A stretch of 64,000 nucleotides of DNA from an uncultured Clostridia bacterium (GCA_945983355.1 CAMFSU010000010.1:1-64000); one strand, 5' to 3'. Positions 9,200 to 18,226 are shown, counted from the stretch's first letter. Translations and numbers: made by a program. Notes: generated by a model from the letters alone, not told the origin.

Positions 9200-10024
9200 T
9201 TATTTTAGCATTTCGGCCATGCCGTCGCAAAGCTCGCTTACAAGCGTGTGTTCCCCTATCATATGGCGGGCGGCACGGTAAAAGCTGTCCGAAAGGTGTG
9301 GCTTTACTGTTGAGGTAAACACCCTTGCACTTCCGCTTTCGGCCGAAATTAAAAAGGATAAAAAATTACTGTTTAGCTGGCAAAAGTCTTCAAAAATTTT
9401 TGCCAGCTCTTTTTTGCCTTTTTGCAAAGTTGAAAGCCGATAGCAAACCGCATTAAAGCCGTTTACCGTTTCCTTTAAAAAGTCACGCGAATAACCGTTA
9501 AGGGCTAAGGCAAAATCATTATTATTAAGAAGTAATGACGGGTGCATTGAGCCGATAATAGACCAAAAATACATTTGGTTATATATGCAGTTGTTAGTAT
9601 AAAACGGCGCAAATTTAAAGGTTATAAGCGGTTGATTTTGGGGCACACTTACACCAAAAATTGCGTTTATATAGCTTTGCTCAAATATATAGTGGTAAAT
9701 CGACTGTGCCAAAAGCGGATAGCCCGATGCCCCCTCAAACTTTATTCTTTCAAGCAGCTTAATAAAACGGGTGTTGGTTTTAAACAAAATTACAGGGTGC
9801 GACGGAAGAGATGGCTTACTTGAAGAATATTCTAAAAAAATGCTTTTAAAAATTTTTTCAATTTCTTTAAGCTCTTCATTAAATTCGCTTGATAAAACCG
9901 CCCCGCTTCCCTTAAAAGCCATAAGTAGCGAATTTATATGCTGAAAGGAATTTTCACACCAAAAAATAATAGTTTTTCTCAAAACCTCGGGCGGCAGCTT
10001 GCTTTGGCAATTTATATAGTTCAT
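9200..10024 (-). CDS. DUF2935-like helical protein
   Basis: 274 residues, predicted all-helical and soluble. Two internal segments resemble each other (IIFWCENSFQHINSLLMA near residue 20 and MYFWSIIGSMHPSLLL near 150), and HMIGEHTLVSEL lies near the end. This duplicated FW...H pattern recalls the DUF2935 family, whose two helical bundles bind metal. Function unknown. Convergent with the ABC permease and divergent from murD. The family assignment is tentative; that it is a real gene is more certain, from its length and location. Confidence 0.55.
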   Translation of the reverse strand: MNYINCQSKLPPEVLRKTIIFWCENSFQHINSLLMAFKGSGAVLSSEFNEELKEIEKIFKSIFLEYSSSKPSLPSHPVILFKTNTRFIKLLERIKFEGASGYPLLAQSIYHYIFEQSYINAIFGVSVPQNQPLITFKFAPFYTNNCIYNQMYFWSIIGSMHPSLLLNNNDFALALNGYSRDFLKETVNGFNAVCYRLSTLQKGKKELAKIFEDFCQLNSNFLSFLISAESGSARVFTSTVKPHLSDSFYRAARHMIGEHTLVSELCDGMAEMLK

Positions 10025-10073
10025 AAAATATCCCCTTTTAAAAATCTAATTTTGGAAAATTACACCTTTAATA

Positions 10074-10102
10074 TTGATATTTTATATATATTTAAGTATA
10101 AT
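10074..10102 (+). promoter_or_regulatory. Sigma-A promoter of the murD operon
   Basis: TTGATA, 17 nt, TATAAT, about 20 nt upstream of a GTGGAGG ribosome site. Confidence 0.75.
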
Positions 10103-10134
10103 AGTTATATATGCGCGCAAGTGGAGGTTATTCT

Positions 10135-11514
10135 ATGGATTGCAAACAGTTTTTCGAACAAATTAAAGGTAAAAAAATCGCTATGTGCGGTATCGGGGTT
10201 AGCAACACCCCCCTTATTTTAAACTTTTTAAATAAAGGCGCAAAGGTATATGCCTGTGACCGTCGCACCCGTGAAATGATTGGTGAAATGGCCGACACAC
10301 TTGAAGCGGCAGGGGCAGAGCTTTGCCTTGGTGACGGATATCTTGATGATTTAGAGGTTGATATTATCTTCCGCACCCCCGGTATGAGCTTTAATCTACC
10401 CGAGCTTGAAGCCGCCCGCAAGCGCGGTATTGCCGTAACCAGCGAAATGGAGGTTTTCTTTGACCTTTGTCCCGCAACACTTTTTGCGGTCACCGGCTCG
10501 GACGGAAAGACCACAACCACCACCCTTATTGCCAAAATGCTTGAGGCCGAGGGTAAAAAGGTTTTTGTTGGCGGTAATATCGGCAAGCCCTTACTTCCCG
10601 AAATTGAAAATATAACCGCTGATGACTTTGTTGTGGTTGAGCTTTCATCCTTCCAGCTTATTTCTATGAGAAAAAGCCCTGATGTTGCAGTTGTTACAAA
10701 CCTTGCACCCAACCATTTAGATGTTCACAAGGATATGGAAGAATATATCGACGCTAAAAAGAACATTATTCTTCATCAAAATGCTTTTTCACGCACTGTT
10801 TTAAATCAGGACAACGATATAACAGTTGACTTTAAAAAATATGTTCGCGGTCAGTCGCTTTCTTTCAGTATGGAAAAGCCACTTAAAAACGGTGCTTGGC
10901 TTGAAGATGACGGCACTATCCATATGTCATACCGCGGTATTGATGCCCCCATTATGCACCGTGATGATATTGCCATTTTGGGTGACCACAATGTTGAAAA
11001 TTATCTTGCCGCAATTACTGCCGTTTGGGGCTTTGCGGGTATGGATTCTATCAAAAAGGTTGCAAAGGAATTTATGGGTGTTGAACACCGCATTGAATTT
11101 GTGCGCGAGGTAAACGGTGTTAAATACTATAACGACTCTATTGCTTCAAGCCCAACAAGAACTATTGCAGGGCTTAAAGCATTTTCCAAAAAGGTTCACC
11201 TCATTGCAGGCGGCTATGATAAGCACATTCCTTATGAACCGCTTGTACCCTATATTTTAGAAAAGGTTGAAAAGCTTTATCTTTGCGGTGCAACCGCCGA
11301 CAAAATTGAAAAAGCCGTTAGAAACGATAAAAGCTATAACGGTGTGCCCGAAATTATAAGGGTAGAAAATGTTGAAGCCGCTGTTAAAAAGGCGCACGAA
11401 ATTGCAAAAGCGGGCGATGTTGTAACCTTAAGCCCCGCAAGTGCAAGCTTTGATGCTTATCCAAATTTTGTTGCAAGAGGCAATCATTTTAAAGAATTGG
11501 TAAACAAACTGTAA
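10135..11514 (+). CDS. murD: UDP-N-acetylmuramoyl-L-alanine--D-glutamate ligase
   Basis: Cytoplasmic Mur ligase adding D-glutamate to the peptidoglycan precursor. 459 residues with the ATP loop GSDGKTTTTT (GTNGKTT in most), GNIGKPLL, VVELSSFQL, NLAPNHLDVH and the C-terminal NDSIASSPTRT and SPASASFDAY segments typical of MurD. The start is the ATG at 10135 behind GTGGAGG, eight codons inside the listed ORF. Its stop shares a base with the start of the next gene (TAATG). Unusually, murD is not in a dcw cluster here but heads a peptidase operon. Confidence 0.95.
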   Translation: MDCKQFFEQIKGKKIAMCGIGVSNTPLILNFLNKGAKVYACDRRTREMIGEMADTLEAAGAELCLGDGYLDDLEVDIIFRTPGMSFNLPELEAARKRGIAVTSEMEVFFDLCPATLFAVTGSDGKTTTTTLIAKMLEAEGKKVFVGGNIGKPLLPEIENITADDFVVVELSSFQLISMRKSPDVAVVTNLAPNHLDVHKDMEEYIDAKKNIILHQNAFSRTVLNQDNDITVDFKKYVRGQSLSFSMEKPLKNGAWLEDDGTIHMSYRGIDAPIMHRDDIAILGDHNVENYLAAITAVWGFAGMDSIKKVAKEFMGVEHRIEFVREVNGVKYYNDSIASSPTRTIAGLKAFSKKVHLIAGGYDKHIPYEPLVPYILEKVEKLYLCGATADKIEKAVRNDKSYNGVPEIIRVENVEAAVKKAHEIAKAGDVVTLSPASASFDAYPNFVARGNHFKELVNKL

Positions 11515-12527
11515 TGAATATTAAAGATTTACTTTTTAAACTTTCAAAGCTTGATGCTGCGGGTAATGTTACCTCGGCATCTGACTTTGCTTATGGTATT
11601 TTGTCAAAATACACCACCGCCGAAAAAACACAGGGACTGACAGTAATTGGCTTTTTGGACGGTAAGAACGACTATACCCTAATGCTTGACGCCCACATTG
11701 ACCAAATTGCAATGGTGGTAACCGACATTGATGACAACGGCTTTTTAACTGTGTCAAACGCAGGCGGTATTGATATTCGCACTCTTCCCGCAAGAGAGGT
11801 TATTGTTCACGGTAAAAGCGACATTTCAGCCGTATTTTGCTCTACCCCGCCACACCTTGCAAAAGGGGATGCCGAATATAACGACATTGCCGATATTAAG
11901 CTTGATACTGCGCTTGGCAGTAAAGCAAAGGAAATTATCTCGGTGGGCGATATTGTAACCCTTTCGGGCAACCCTTATGATTTACAAAACAACCTTGTTT
12001 GCGGTAAATCGTTTGATGACCGCGCAGGTGTTGCCTGCCTTTTAATGTTGGCGCAAAAACTTAGCGGCAAAAAGCTGCCAATAAATGTTGCCTTTGTTTT
12101 GTCCGATGGGGAGGAATTAGGCCTTCGTGGTATTCGCCCCGCGGCTTTCAGGGTAAACCCCCAAGAAGCCATTGCTATTGATGTTAGCTTTGGCGATGGC
12201 ATCGGCATTAGTGATACCGAATGTGGAAAGTTAAATAAAGGTGCAATGATTGGAATTTCGCCATCACTTTCAAAGGAAATTTCAAATAAACTTAAATTTA
12301 TCGCAAAAGAAAGTGATATACCATATCAGCTTGAAGTTATGGGCGCTAAAACCGGCACAAATGCCGATATGATTGCCGTTAATCGCGAGGGTGTAAAAAC
12401 CTGTACCCTTTCAATTCCGCTTCGCAATATGCACAGCGACAGCGAAATTTTATCACTTTCTGATTTAGAAAGCGTTTGCGATTTGCTTTATGAATATATA
12501 ATGGCAGGGGGTTGTTTTAATGGTTGA
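11514..12527 (+). CDS. M42-family metallo-aminopeptidase, paralogue 1
   Basis: Cytoplasmic zinc or cobalt aminopeptidase of the M42 (glutamyl aminopeptidase/TET) family, 337 residues. Metal and catalytic motifs are visible: LDAHIDQIA, KSFDDRAGV, DGEELGLRG (usually QEE in the family), a later Asp in AIDVS and MHSD near the end. Translationally coupled to murD and overlapping the next M42 gene by 8 nt. The pair probably trims peptides to amino acids; substrate preference is unknown. Confidence 0.88.
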   Translation: MNIKDLLFKLSKLDAAGNVTSASDFAYGILSKYTTAEKTQGLTVIGFLDGKNDYTLMLDAHIDQIAMVVTDIDDNGFLTVSNAGGIDIRTLPAREVIVHGKSDISAVFCSTPPHLAKGDAEYNDIADIKLDTALGSKAKEIISVGDIVTLSGNPYDLQNNLVCGKSFDDRAGVACLLMLAQKLSGKKLPINVAFVLSDGEELGLRGIRPAAFRVNPQEAIAIDVSFGDGIGISDTECGKLNKGAMIGISPSLSKEISNKLKFIAKESDIPYQLEVMGAKTGTNADMIAVNREGVKTCTLSIPLRNMHSDSEILSLSDLESVCDLLYEYIMAGGCFNG

Positions 12528-13521
12528 TTTACTTCAAAACCTTTGCCTTTTAAATGGTACTTCGGGCGATGAAAAAAGCGTTCGTGACTTTATAATTAGC
12601 GAAATTAAGGGTTTTTGCGATTGTGAAATTGACAATTTGGGCAACCTTATTTGCTTTAAAAAGGGTGAAAAAACACCCAAAAACCGCCTTATGCTTGACG
12701 CACATATGGATGAGGTCGGCGTTATTATAACATCAGTCACATCCGACGGATTTTTAAAATTTGAAACTGTTGGTGGTATTGATGCCGCTACCCTTATGTT
12801 TAAAAAGGTTAAAATTGGCGATACAGTTGGTGTTATATCGGCAAAGCCAATTCACCTTTTATCAAAGGAAGAAGGCAAAAAAGCACCAAAAACAGATTCG
12901 CTTTATATCGACATTGGCGCAACCGATAAGGAAAACGCCCTTGACCTTGTAAACCTTGGAGATACAGGCGTTGTATTAAGTGATTTTACTGTTATGGGCG
13001 ACTGTGTAAAAGCCAAGGCACTTGATGACCGTGTTGGCTGTGCGGTGCTTATAGCCCTTTTAAAAGAAAAGGCCGAATATGACTTTTATGCAGTTTTTTC
13101 TACCCAAGAAGAAATTGGCACACGCGGTGCAAGGGTTGCGACCTTTGCCGTAAACCCTGACTATGCCTTGGTGCTTGAAGCCACCACCGCCGCCGATATT
13201 GCAGGCGTTTTAAACGATAAATCGGTTTGCAATTTAGGGAATGGCCCCGCCGTTTCGTTTATGGACCGCGCCACACTTTATGATAAAGAGCTTTATAACA
13301 CCGCCTTAAACAGCGGTATTACTTGCCAACCTAAACGTGCAGTTGCGGGGGGTAATAATTCGGGGGCTATCCATTTAAGCCGCGAGGGTGTAAAAACACT
13401 TGCCATTTCTCTGCCCTGCCGATATATCCACACCGATTCAAGTGTAGCAAATTTGGGCGATATTGAAAATATGCTAAACCTTACAAAATATATGATGGGC
13501 AGTATTTTAAAAGATGATTAG
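12520..13521 (+). CDS. M42-family metallo-aminopeptidase, paralogue 2
   Basis: Second M42 peptidase, 333 residues. Motifs LDAHMDEVG, KALDDRVGC, STQEEIGTRGA (catalytic Glu-Glu), LVLEATTAAD and RYIHTDSS are complete and closer to the family consensus than those of paralogue 1. Both copies together could make homo- or hetero-oligomeric TET-like particles; this is inference. Overlaps both neighbours by 8 nt. Confidence 0.92.
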   Translation: MVDLLQNLCLLNGTSGDEKSVRDFIISEIKGFCDCEIDNLGNLICFKKGEKTPKNRLMLDAHMDEVGVIITSVTSDGFLKFETVGGIDAATLMFKKVKIGDTVGVISAKPIHLLSKEEGKKAPKTDSLYIDIGATDKENALDLVNLGDTGVVLSDFTVMGDCVKAKALDDRVGCAVLIALLKEKAEYDFYAVFSTQEEIGTRGARVATFAVNPDYALVLEATTAADIAGVLNDKSVCNLGNGPAVSFMDRATLYDKELYNTALNSGITCQPKRAVAGGNNSGAIHLSREGVKTLAISLPCRYIHTDSSVANLGDIENMLNLTKYMMGSILKDD

Positions 13522-14197
13522 TTTAACCGACAATTTACCACAGTTTTCGGTGCTTTCGGCCGAAATGGTGAAAATCAACTGCCTTTTTGACAGTTATAAA
13601 GATGATGACAGCGTTATGTTTTGGGTGCAAGACGGTGACAAGTGCGTTATTGCTATGACCGATGGGAATATGATTATTTACAACAATAATGCCGACTTTT
13701 CAGAGCTTTCAGAGTTTGTAAATGTGCTTTCCCCCGCATGTGTTTTTAGTGATATTAAAACCCTTGAAAAACTAAACCATCTGCCCGACGAAAACATAAA
13801 TGTTGTTTATAAAAAAGCCGATATTAAGGGACAAGCCCAAGGCGACACCCTTTCAAGTGATGAGCTTTATAAGCTTTTAGATGTTGATGGACTGTCACTG
13901 CCCGATTATCCGCACTTTGCGGTGGATTATTGTAGGCGGCTTAATCACGGCTTTGCGGATTATTTTGCAATAAAGGACAAGTGTGCTGTAATAACCTTTA
14001 ATTCGGGTGACAGGGCAATTATTAACGGACTTGCAAGTCACCAAAAGGGCTTTGGCACAGTTGCTCTAAACGGCATTTTACAAAAAAACGTGGGACGAGA
14101 TTTTTTGGCCTGTTGCCGTGACAGTGTGTTACCCTTTTATTTAAAAAACGGATTTGAAAAATTATATAATGCAGGATATTGGGTGAAAAATAAGTGA
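13514..14197 (+). CDS. GNAT-like N-acetyltransferase
   Basis: 227 residues. The C-terminal half looks like a GNAT fold: a beta-strand INGLASHQ followed by the acetyl-CoA pyrophosphate loop QKGFGTVALNGIL (Q/RxxGxG), then a last segment VLPFYLKNGFEKLYNAGYW typical of GNAT C-termini. The N-terminal 100 residues are not recognised. Translationally coupled on both sides. The substrate is unknown. Confidence 0.65.
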   Translation: MISLTDNLPQFSVLSAEMVKINCLFDSYKDDDSVMFWVQDGDKCVIAMTDGNMIIYNNNADFSELSEFVNVLSPACVFSDIKTLEKLNHLPDENINVVYKKADIKGQAQGDTLSSDELYKLLDVDGLSLPDYPHFAVDYCRRLNHGFADYFAIKDKCAVITFNSGDRAIINGLASHQKGFGTVALNGILQKNVGRDFLACCRDSVLPFYLKNGFEKLYNAGYWVKNK

Positions 14198-15459
14198 ATA
14201 TAAAAAACTTTTTTAATATTGATGATGAGCTTTTAGCGCTTGATAAAGAAATATTAGACTCTTTAAAGCAACGCTTTTTAGAAATTGATGACATAACCGA
14301 ATATAACCAACTTAAAGTGCTTAACGCTTTCATTAAAAACGGCGTTAGCGAGGCAAATATGTCGGGCTCGACAGGTTATGGTTATGATGATAGGGGCCGC
14401 GAAATTTTAGAGCGTGTTATGGCCGACTGTATGGGTGCTGAGGATTCGATTATGCGCCACAACTTTGTTTCGGGTACACACACCTTAACCGTTGCCTTAT
14501 TCGGTATTTTAAGACCAAACGACAAGGTTTTGGTGCTTACAGGCAGACCTTATGACACCATTACAGGCGTGTTTGGCATTGATAGTAAAAAAGACGGCTC
14601 TTTAAGTGATTTTGGTGTAGAATATAACGAGGTTGCTTTGTTGCCCGACGGCACACCCGATATTGAAGAAATTAAAAACCGCCTTTCAAAAGATAACTAT
14701 AAAATGGCTTATATTCAGCGTTCACGCGGTTATTCAACAAGGCCCACCTTGGTTATTGATGACATTAAAAAGCTTTGTGATGCCGTTAAAGAGGTGTCAC
14801 CAAGCACAATTATAATGGTTGATAACTGCTATGGCGAATTTGTTGAAAAGCTTGAGCCCTGCGATGTGGGCGCTGACCTTTGTGCCGGCTCACTTATTAA
14901 AAACCCCGGCGGCGGTATTGCCAGAACAGGCGGCTATATTGCAGGCAGACGTGATTTAGTTGAAAAATGTGCCGACCGTCTCACCTGCCCCGGTGTTGGC
15001 AAGGAAGTTGGCGCAACCCTTGGTATGAGTCGCGAATTATATTTGGGTCTTTTCCAAGCGCCTCATATTGTGGGGGAAGCAGTTAAAACTGCCGTTTACA
15101 CCTCTGCCCTATTTAGCAAAATGGGTTATGAAGTTTCACCTAAACCGTTTGAAAAGCGCGGTGACATTGTGCAATGCGTAACACTTGGCTCTGCCGAAGG
15201 TCTTGTGGCATTTTGTCAAGGTATGCAAAGCGGTGCACCTGTTGATGCCTTTGTTGTGCCTGAGCCGTGGGATATGCCGGGATATACCGACCCTGTAATT
15301 ATGGCGGCGGGTGCATTTACCTTAGGCGCTTCTATCGAGCTTTCAGCCGACGGTCCCCTTCGCGAGCCCTATGCCGCTTGGATGCAGGGCGGTCTTAATT
15401 TCCACAGCGCCAAGGCAGGCGTGCTTTTGGCGGCACAAAAAATTAGAAATGGAAGATAA
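14194..15459 (+). CDS. Methionine gamma-lyase-like PLP protein (YnbB / aluminium-resistance family)
   Basis: 421-residue fold-type I PLP enzyme of the Met_gamma_lyase Pfam family (PF06838). Visible are SGSTGYGYDDRGREILERV, HNFVSGTHTL, VDNCYGEFVE (PLP Asp) and the lysine in SLIKNPGGGIARTGGYIAG. Reads from a GTG codon overlapping the upstream stop (GTGA). Members are annotated as aluminium-resistance or methionine-lyase proteins; the true substrate is unsettled. Confidence 0.9.
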   Translation: MNIKNFFNIDDELLALDKEILDSLKQRFLEIDDITEYNQLKVLNAFIKNGVSEANMSGSTGYGYDDRGREILERVMADCMGAEDSIMRHNFVSGTHTLTVALFGILRPNDKVLVLTGRPYDTITGVFGIDSKKDGSLSDFGVEYNEVALLPDGTPDIEEIKNRLSKDNYKMAYIQRSRGYSTRPTLVIDDIKKLCDAVKEVSPSTIIMVDNCYGEFVEKLEPCDVGADLCAGSLIKNPGGGIARTGGYIAGRRDLVEKCADRLTCPGVGKEVGATLGMSRELYLGLFQAPHIVGEAVKTAVYTSALFSKMGYEVSPKPFEKRGDIVQCVTLGSAEGLVAFCQGMQSGAPVDAFVVPEPWDMPGYTDPVIMAAGAFTLGASIELSADGPLREPYAAWMQGGLNFHSAKAGVLLAAQKIRNGR

Positions 15460-15464
15460 TTTTA

Positions 15465-16133
15465 ATGAAACAAATTTTTGAAGGCACTGTTTTTGATATT
15501 TTACCAACTCAAAACGGCATTTTGTTTTCATATCATAAAGACACATTGGATGATAAAATCGTTATCGGCTATAAAATGCTTTCCTTTGACACACGAAGCT
15601 TTAACGATGTTGCCAAGAATATTTACCTTTTAACAAAGTTTGGCGGTAATTATAGGGCGGTTATAAATTATTGCAAAAATTATATTTTAACAAAGTCTAT
15701 TGTTTTGCCAAACGGAAAGGTATTTATTCTAAAGCCCGATGGTGAGGCAATGCTTATCGATGCTGATGCCACACCCATTTGGCAGGGCGAGCTTACCTAT
15801 CGTGGCTGCAAGGCAAGTGATGTTGCGGTTTATAAAAGCTCACTTTGGACCGCATTTAGCGACTGTAATGTTTTGCTTCGTTATAACCTTTCAACCATGC
15901 GGGAGGAGCTTCGTATCGGCGGCAATAATTCGCCCTTTAATAAGCCAAAAAGTCTTTTCATTAAGGATGATACTGCAATTATCAGCAACCAAAATGCAAA
16001 AAATTTGATAAGTGTTAATTTAGAAAGCTATTCGGTTTCAGAAATTGAAGCATTTGAGGAAGAGGTTATACAGTACATTGAAGTCGGTATTTACCGCTTT
16101 GCCCTTTTGAAATCGGGTATTTATATGATTTAA
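15465..16133 (+). CDS. Unknown protein, predicted beta-rich
   Basis: 222 residues, no signal peptide or membrane segment. Alternating short hydrophobic strands (for example ILFSYHKDT, KVFILKPDG, LWTAFSDCNVLLRYNL, KSLFIKDDTAIISN) suggest a beta-propeller-like fold. Five bases after the methionine gamma-lyase-like gene and last in the murD operon, so probably co-expressed. I do not recognise the family. Confidence 0.6.
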   Translation: MKQIFEGTVFDILPTQNGILFSYHKDTLDDKIVIGYKMLSFDTRSFNDVAKNIYLLTKFGGNYRAVINYCKNYILTKSIVLPNGKVFILKPDGEAMLIDADATPIWQGELTYRGCKASDVAVYKSSLWTAFSDCNVLLRYNLSTMREELRIGGNNSPFNKPKSLFIKDDTAIISNQNAKNLISVNLESYSVSEIEAFEEEVIQYIEVGIYRFALLKSGIYMI

Positions 16134-16155
16134 AGCATTTATTTTAAATTTGTGC

Positions 16156-16184
16156 TTGATTATTTTAAGCTGTTATGTTATAAT
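16156..16184 (+). promoter_or_regulatory. Sigma-A promoter of tRNA-Arg
   Basis: TTGATT, 17 nt, TATAAT, ending 28 nt before the tRNA 5' end. Confidence 0.75.
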
Positions 16185-16212
16185 AACTTTCGCTGTGATA
16201 AACAGCCAATTT

Positions 16213-16289
16213 GCGCTGATAGCTCAGTAGGATAGAGCATCTGCCTTCTAAGCAGAGGGTCGGGGGTTCGAATCCCTTTCAGCGTGCCA
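16213..16289 (+). tRNA. tRNA-Arg (anticodon TCT)
   Basis: 77-nt cloverleaf with encoded CCA. Acceptor GCGCTGA pairs with TCAGCGT; D arm AGCTCAGTAGGATAGAGC; anticodon loop CTTCTAA in stem CTGC...GCAG; T-loop TTCGAAT with two G-T pairs in its stem. Decodes AGA/AGG. Confidence 0.95.
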
Positions 16290-16354
16290 ATTAAAAGAGA
16301 GTAACGTCGAAGATGTTGCTCTCTTTTAATTTTTACATTAAATAGGGATTCGAA
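16274..16354 (+). repeat. tRNA-tail/hairpin repeat, unit 1
   Basis: 81-nt unit beginning in the tRNA T-arm (CCCTTTCAGCGTGCCAATTA...), continuing through a long hairpin and ending at GGATTCGAA. The same layout recurs at 16483-16562. Confidence 0.6.
16289..16334 (+). terminator. Terminator hairpin of tRNA-Arg
   Basis: AATTAAAAGAGAGTAAC pairs with GTTGCTCTCTTTTAATT (one G-T) followed by TTTT. The left arm begins at the last A of the encoded CCA. Confidence 0.85.
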
Positions 16355-16482
16355 GCCCGAGGGGGGCACGAAGCGTTAAGCAAAACAGTTTAAATAACTG
16401 TTTTGTAGCTGAGTGGTGCGAAGACGGGTACTGCGAGCATTGCGGAGCGGTCGTCGAGCAGGAAATACGCGAAGCGGATTTA
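16355..16482 (+). other. Structured GC-rich spacer between two repeat units
   Basis: About 128 nt without a plausible gene. It is richer in G and C than its surroundings, repeats GCGAAGCG/GCGAGC-like words, and holds a perfect 10-bp hairpin at 16381-16405 (CAAAACAGTT-N5-AACTGTTTTG). Confidence 0.5.
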
Positions 16483-16562
16483 CCCTTTCAGCGTGCCAAT
16501 TAAGAGGAATCAGTCCGTAGGATTGGTTCCTCTTAATTTTTATATGGAGAAATGGATTCGAA
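16483..16562 (+). repeat. tRNA-tail/hairpin repeat, unit 2
   Basis: 80-nt unit sharing the first 21 nt with unit 1 (the 3' end of tRNA-Arg plus ATTAA) and the closing GGATTCGAA. The hairpin arms between differ in sequence from unit 1 but still pair with each other. There is no D or anticodon arm, so this is not a tRNA. Confidence 0.6.
16498..16542 (+). terminator. Second terminator-like hairpin after tRNA-Arg
   Basis: AATTAAGAGGAATCA pairs with TGGTTCCTCTTAATT, followed by TTTT. Part of repeat unit 2. Confidence 0.7.
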
Positions 16563-16570
16563 CAATATAA

Positions 16571-16598
16571 AAAACCACCCAATTTCTTGGGTGGTTTT
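16571..16598 (-). terminator. Terminator of the ilvE/2-oxoacid oxidoreductase operon
   Basis: AAAACCACCCAA pairs with TTGGGTGGTTTT; on the minus strand it is followed by a T-run (TTTTTTATA). Confidence 0.85.
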
Positions 16599-16616
16599 AA
16601 ATTTGGTATTAAATTA

Positions 16617-17678
16617 TTAAATTTCTTTAATCCAACCGAATGTATCATCAAGCTTGCCCCACTGAATACCTGTTAAGGTATCGTAAAGTGACTGAGTAAC
16701 CTCACCGATTTCGCCGTTGTTTACAGGGTATTTAACACCCTTATAGCAAAGCTCACCAATAGGTGATACAACTGCGGCGGTGCCACAGCCCCAAGCTTCT
16801 TCTAAAGTGCCGTTTTCCATTGCGGCTTCAAGCTCGTCGATGCTTAAAAGGCGTTCTTCAACTTCAAAGCCCTTTGATTTAAGCACTTCAATGCAAGACA
16901 TACGGGTGATACCGGGGAGAATTGAGCCCGAAAGCATAGGGGTAACGATTTTGCCGCTAATTTTGAACATAACGTTCATAGCGCCAACTTCTTCGATATA
17001 CTTTCTTTCAACACCGTCAAGCCACAAAACTTGGCTGTAACCTTGTTTTGCTGCGCGTTCGCCCGCGCGGTTTGATGCAGCATAGTTACCGCCGCATTTT
17101 GCATAACCTGTACCGCCGCGAACTGCACGAACATCCTCGTCCTCAATCATAATTTTAACGGGGTTTATACCCTCGGCATAATAACTGCCAACGGGAGATG
17201 CAATTATAACATAGGTTGCGTTATGAACTGCGTGAACACCCAAGGATTCATCATTACCGAACATAAAGGGGCGAAGGTAAAGTGATGTACCTTCAGCAGA
17301 CGGTGTCCAGTCCTGTTCAAGCTCAACAAAGGTGGTAAGCACCTGCATTGCCAAATCTTCTGGGATTTCGGGGAGACAAAGACGCTCTGCCGAACGGTTC
17401 ATACGACGAATATTTTCAATTGGGCGGAACATTTGCACCTTGCCGTCCTTACGGCGATATGCTTTAAGACCTTCAAAAATTTCACTGCCGTAATGAAGCA
17501 CAGTTGATGCGGGGTGAAGTGAAATGTTTTCAAACGGTACTATTCTTGCATTATACCAACCCTTTTCACTGTTCCAGTCCATCATAAACATATGGTCGGT
17601 AAAAATTTTACCAAAGCCCAATGTACTGCTGTCGGGTTTTTCCTTTAAAACGGCAGCTTTAGTAATTTTAATTTCCAT
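16617..17678 (-). CDS. ilvE: Branched-chain amino acid aminotransferase
   Basis: Fold-type IV PLP enzyme that interconverts valine, leucine and isoleucine with their 2-oxo acids using glutamate. About 353 residues, the long BCAT form (IlvE type II). Visible are HYGSEIFEGLKAYR, LYLRPFMFG, the PLP lysine region GGTGYAKCGGNYAAS, EEVGAMNVMF and EAWGCGTAAVVSPIG. The start is the ATG at 17678, 8 nt after AAGGAG. Last gene of the T-box(Val) operon, so its partner substrates are probably the 2-oxo acids made by the adjacent oxidoreductase. Confidence 0.95.
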   Translation of the reverse strand: MEIKITKAAVLKEKPDSSTLGFGKIFTDHMFMMDWNSEKGWYNARIVPFENISLHPASTVLHYGSEIFEGLKAYRRKDGKVQMFRPIENIRRMNRSAERLCLPEIPEDLAMQVLTTFVELEQDWTPSAEGTSLYLRPFMFGNDESLGVHAVHNATYVIIASPVGSYYAEGINPVKIMIEDEDVRAVRGGTGYAKCGGNYAASNRAGERAAKQGYSQVLWLDGVERKYIEEVGAMNVMFKISGKIVTPMLSGSILPGITRMSCIEVLKSKGFEVEERLLSIDELEAAMENGTLEEAWGCGTAAVVSPIGELCYKGVKYPVNNGEIGEVTQSLYDTLTGIQWGKLDDTFGWIKEI

Positions 17679-17690
17679 TATAAACACTCC

Positions 17691-18224
17691 TTAATTCTCT
17701 GCACCAATGTTCATAGCTTTTAAGTTAATTTCTAACATATCGGCACGCTTTGCAGAAATAACCTTTTTAAGTGCTGACATAACGGTTTCTTCATTATAAC
17801 CGCCAAGCTCTTTTAAAATTTTACCAACAATAATCATATTAGCCAAGGTGGGCATTTGGTTATCACTTGCAAGCTTGGTTGCGGGGATATAGTAAACAGT
17901 AACATCGGTACGGTTAACCTTGCGTTCGATAAGTGATGAGTCAACAAAAATTACGCCGCCTGCCTTAACGCTGTCCTCATATTTATCAAGTGAAGGCAAA
18001 TTCATTGCAACCAAAACATCGGGCTTAGAAACAATGGGAGAGCCAACAGGTGTATCGCTTACAATAACGCTGCAGCTTGCAGTACCGCCACGCATTTCAG
18101 GGCCGTAAGACGGAAGCCAGCTTACCTGCTTATCTTCAGTAAGGCCTTTATAAGCTATAAACTTGCCCGAAAACAAAATACCCTGACCGCCAAAGCCGGC
18201 AAATAAATACTGGGTTGTTGCCAT
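17691..18224 (-). CDS. 2-oxoacid:ferredoxin oxidoreductase, gamma subunit
   Basis: 177-residue POR_gamma-type domain, starting with [17 protein letters not shown] and containing [19 protein letters not shown], both family hallmarks. It contributes to CoA binding/transfer in ferredoxin-dependent 2-oxoacid oxidoreductases. Two bases from the beta subunit and 12 from ilvE, so co-transcribed. The partner alpha subunit resembles VorB, pointing to 2-ketoisovalerate and other branched 2-oxo acids. Confidence 0.92.
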   Translation of the reverse strand: MATTQYLFAGFGGQGILFSGKFIAYKGLTEDKQVSWLPSYGPEMRGGTASCSVIVSDTPVGSPIVSKPDVLVAMNLPSLDKYEDSVKAGGVIFVDSSLIERKVNRTDVTVYYIPATKLASDNQMPTLANMIIVGKILKELGGYNEETVMSALKKVISAKRADMLEINLKAMNIGAEN

Positions 18225-18226
18225 AA

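Noticed and set aside
9938-10222. Plus-strand ORF of 94 residues before murD
   Set aside because: Spans the intergenic promoter and overlaps murD in another frame; no recognisable domain.
10128-10712. Minus-strand ORF of 194 residues
   Set aside because: Shadow of murD, which has complete Mur-ligase motifs on the plus strand.
16178-16369. Minus-strand ORF of 63 residues with GIRTPDPLLRRQMLYPTELS
   Set aside because: Antisense of tRNA-Arg; this peptide string is a well-known false annotation over tRNA genes.
16483-16503. Possible second tRNA gene or an att site of an integrated element
   Set aside because: Only the 3' tail of a tRNA is present; no D or anticodon arm, and no integrase or other mobile gene within the 209-bp interval or nearby.
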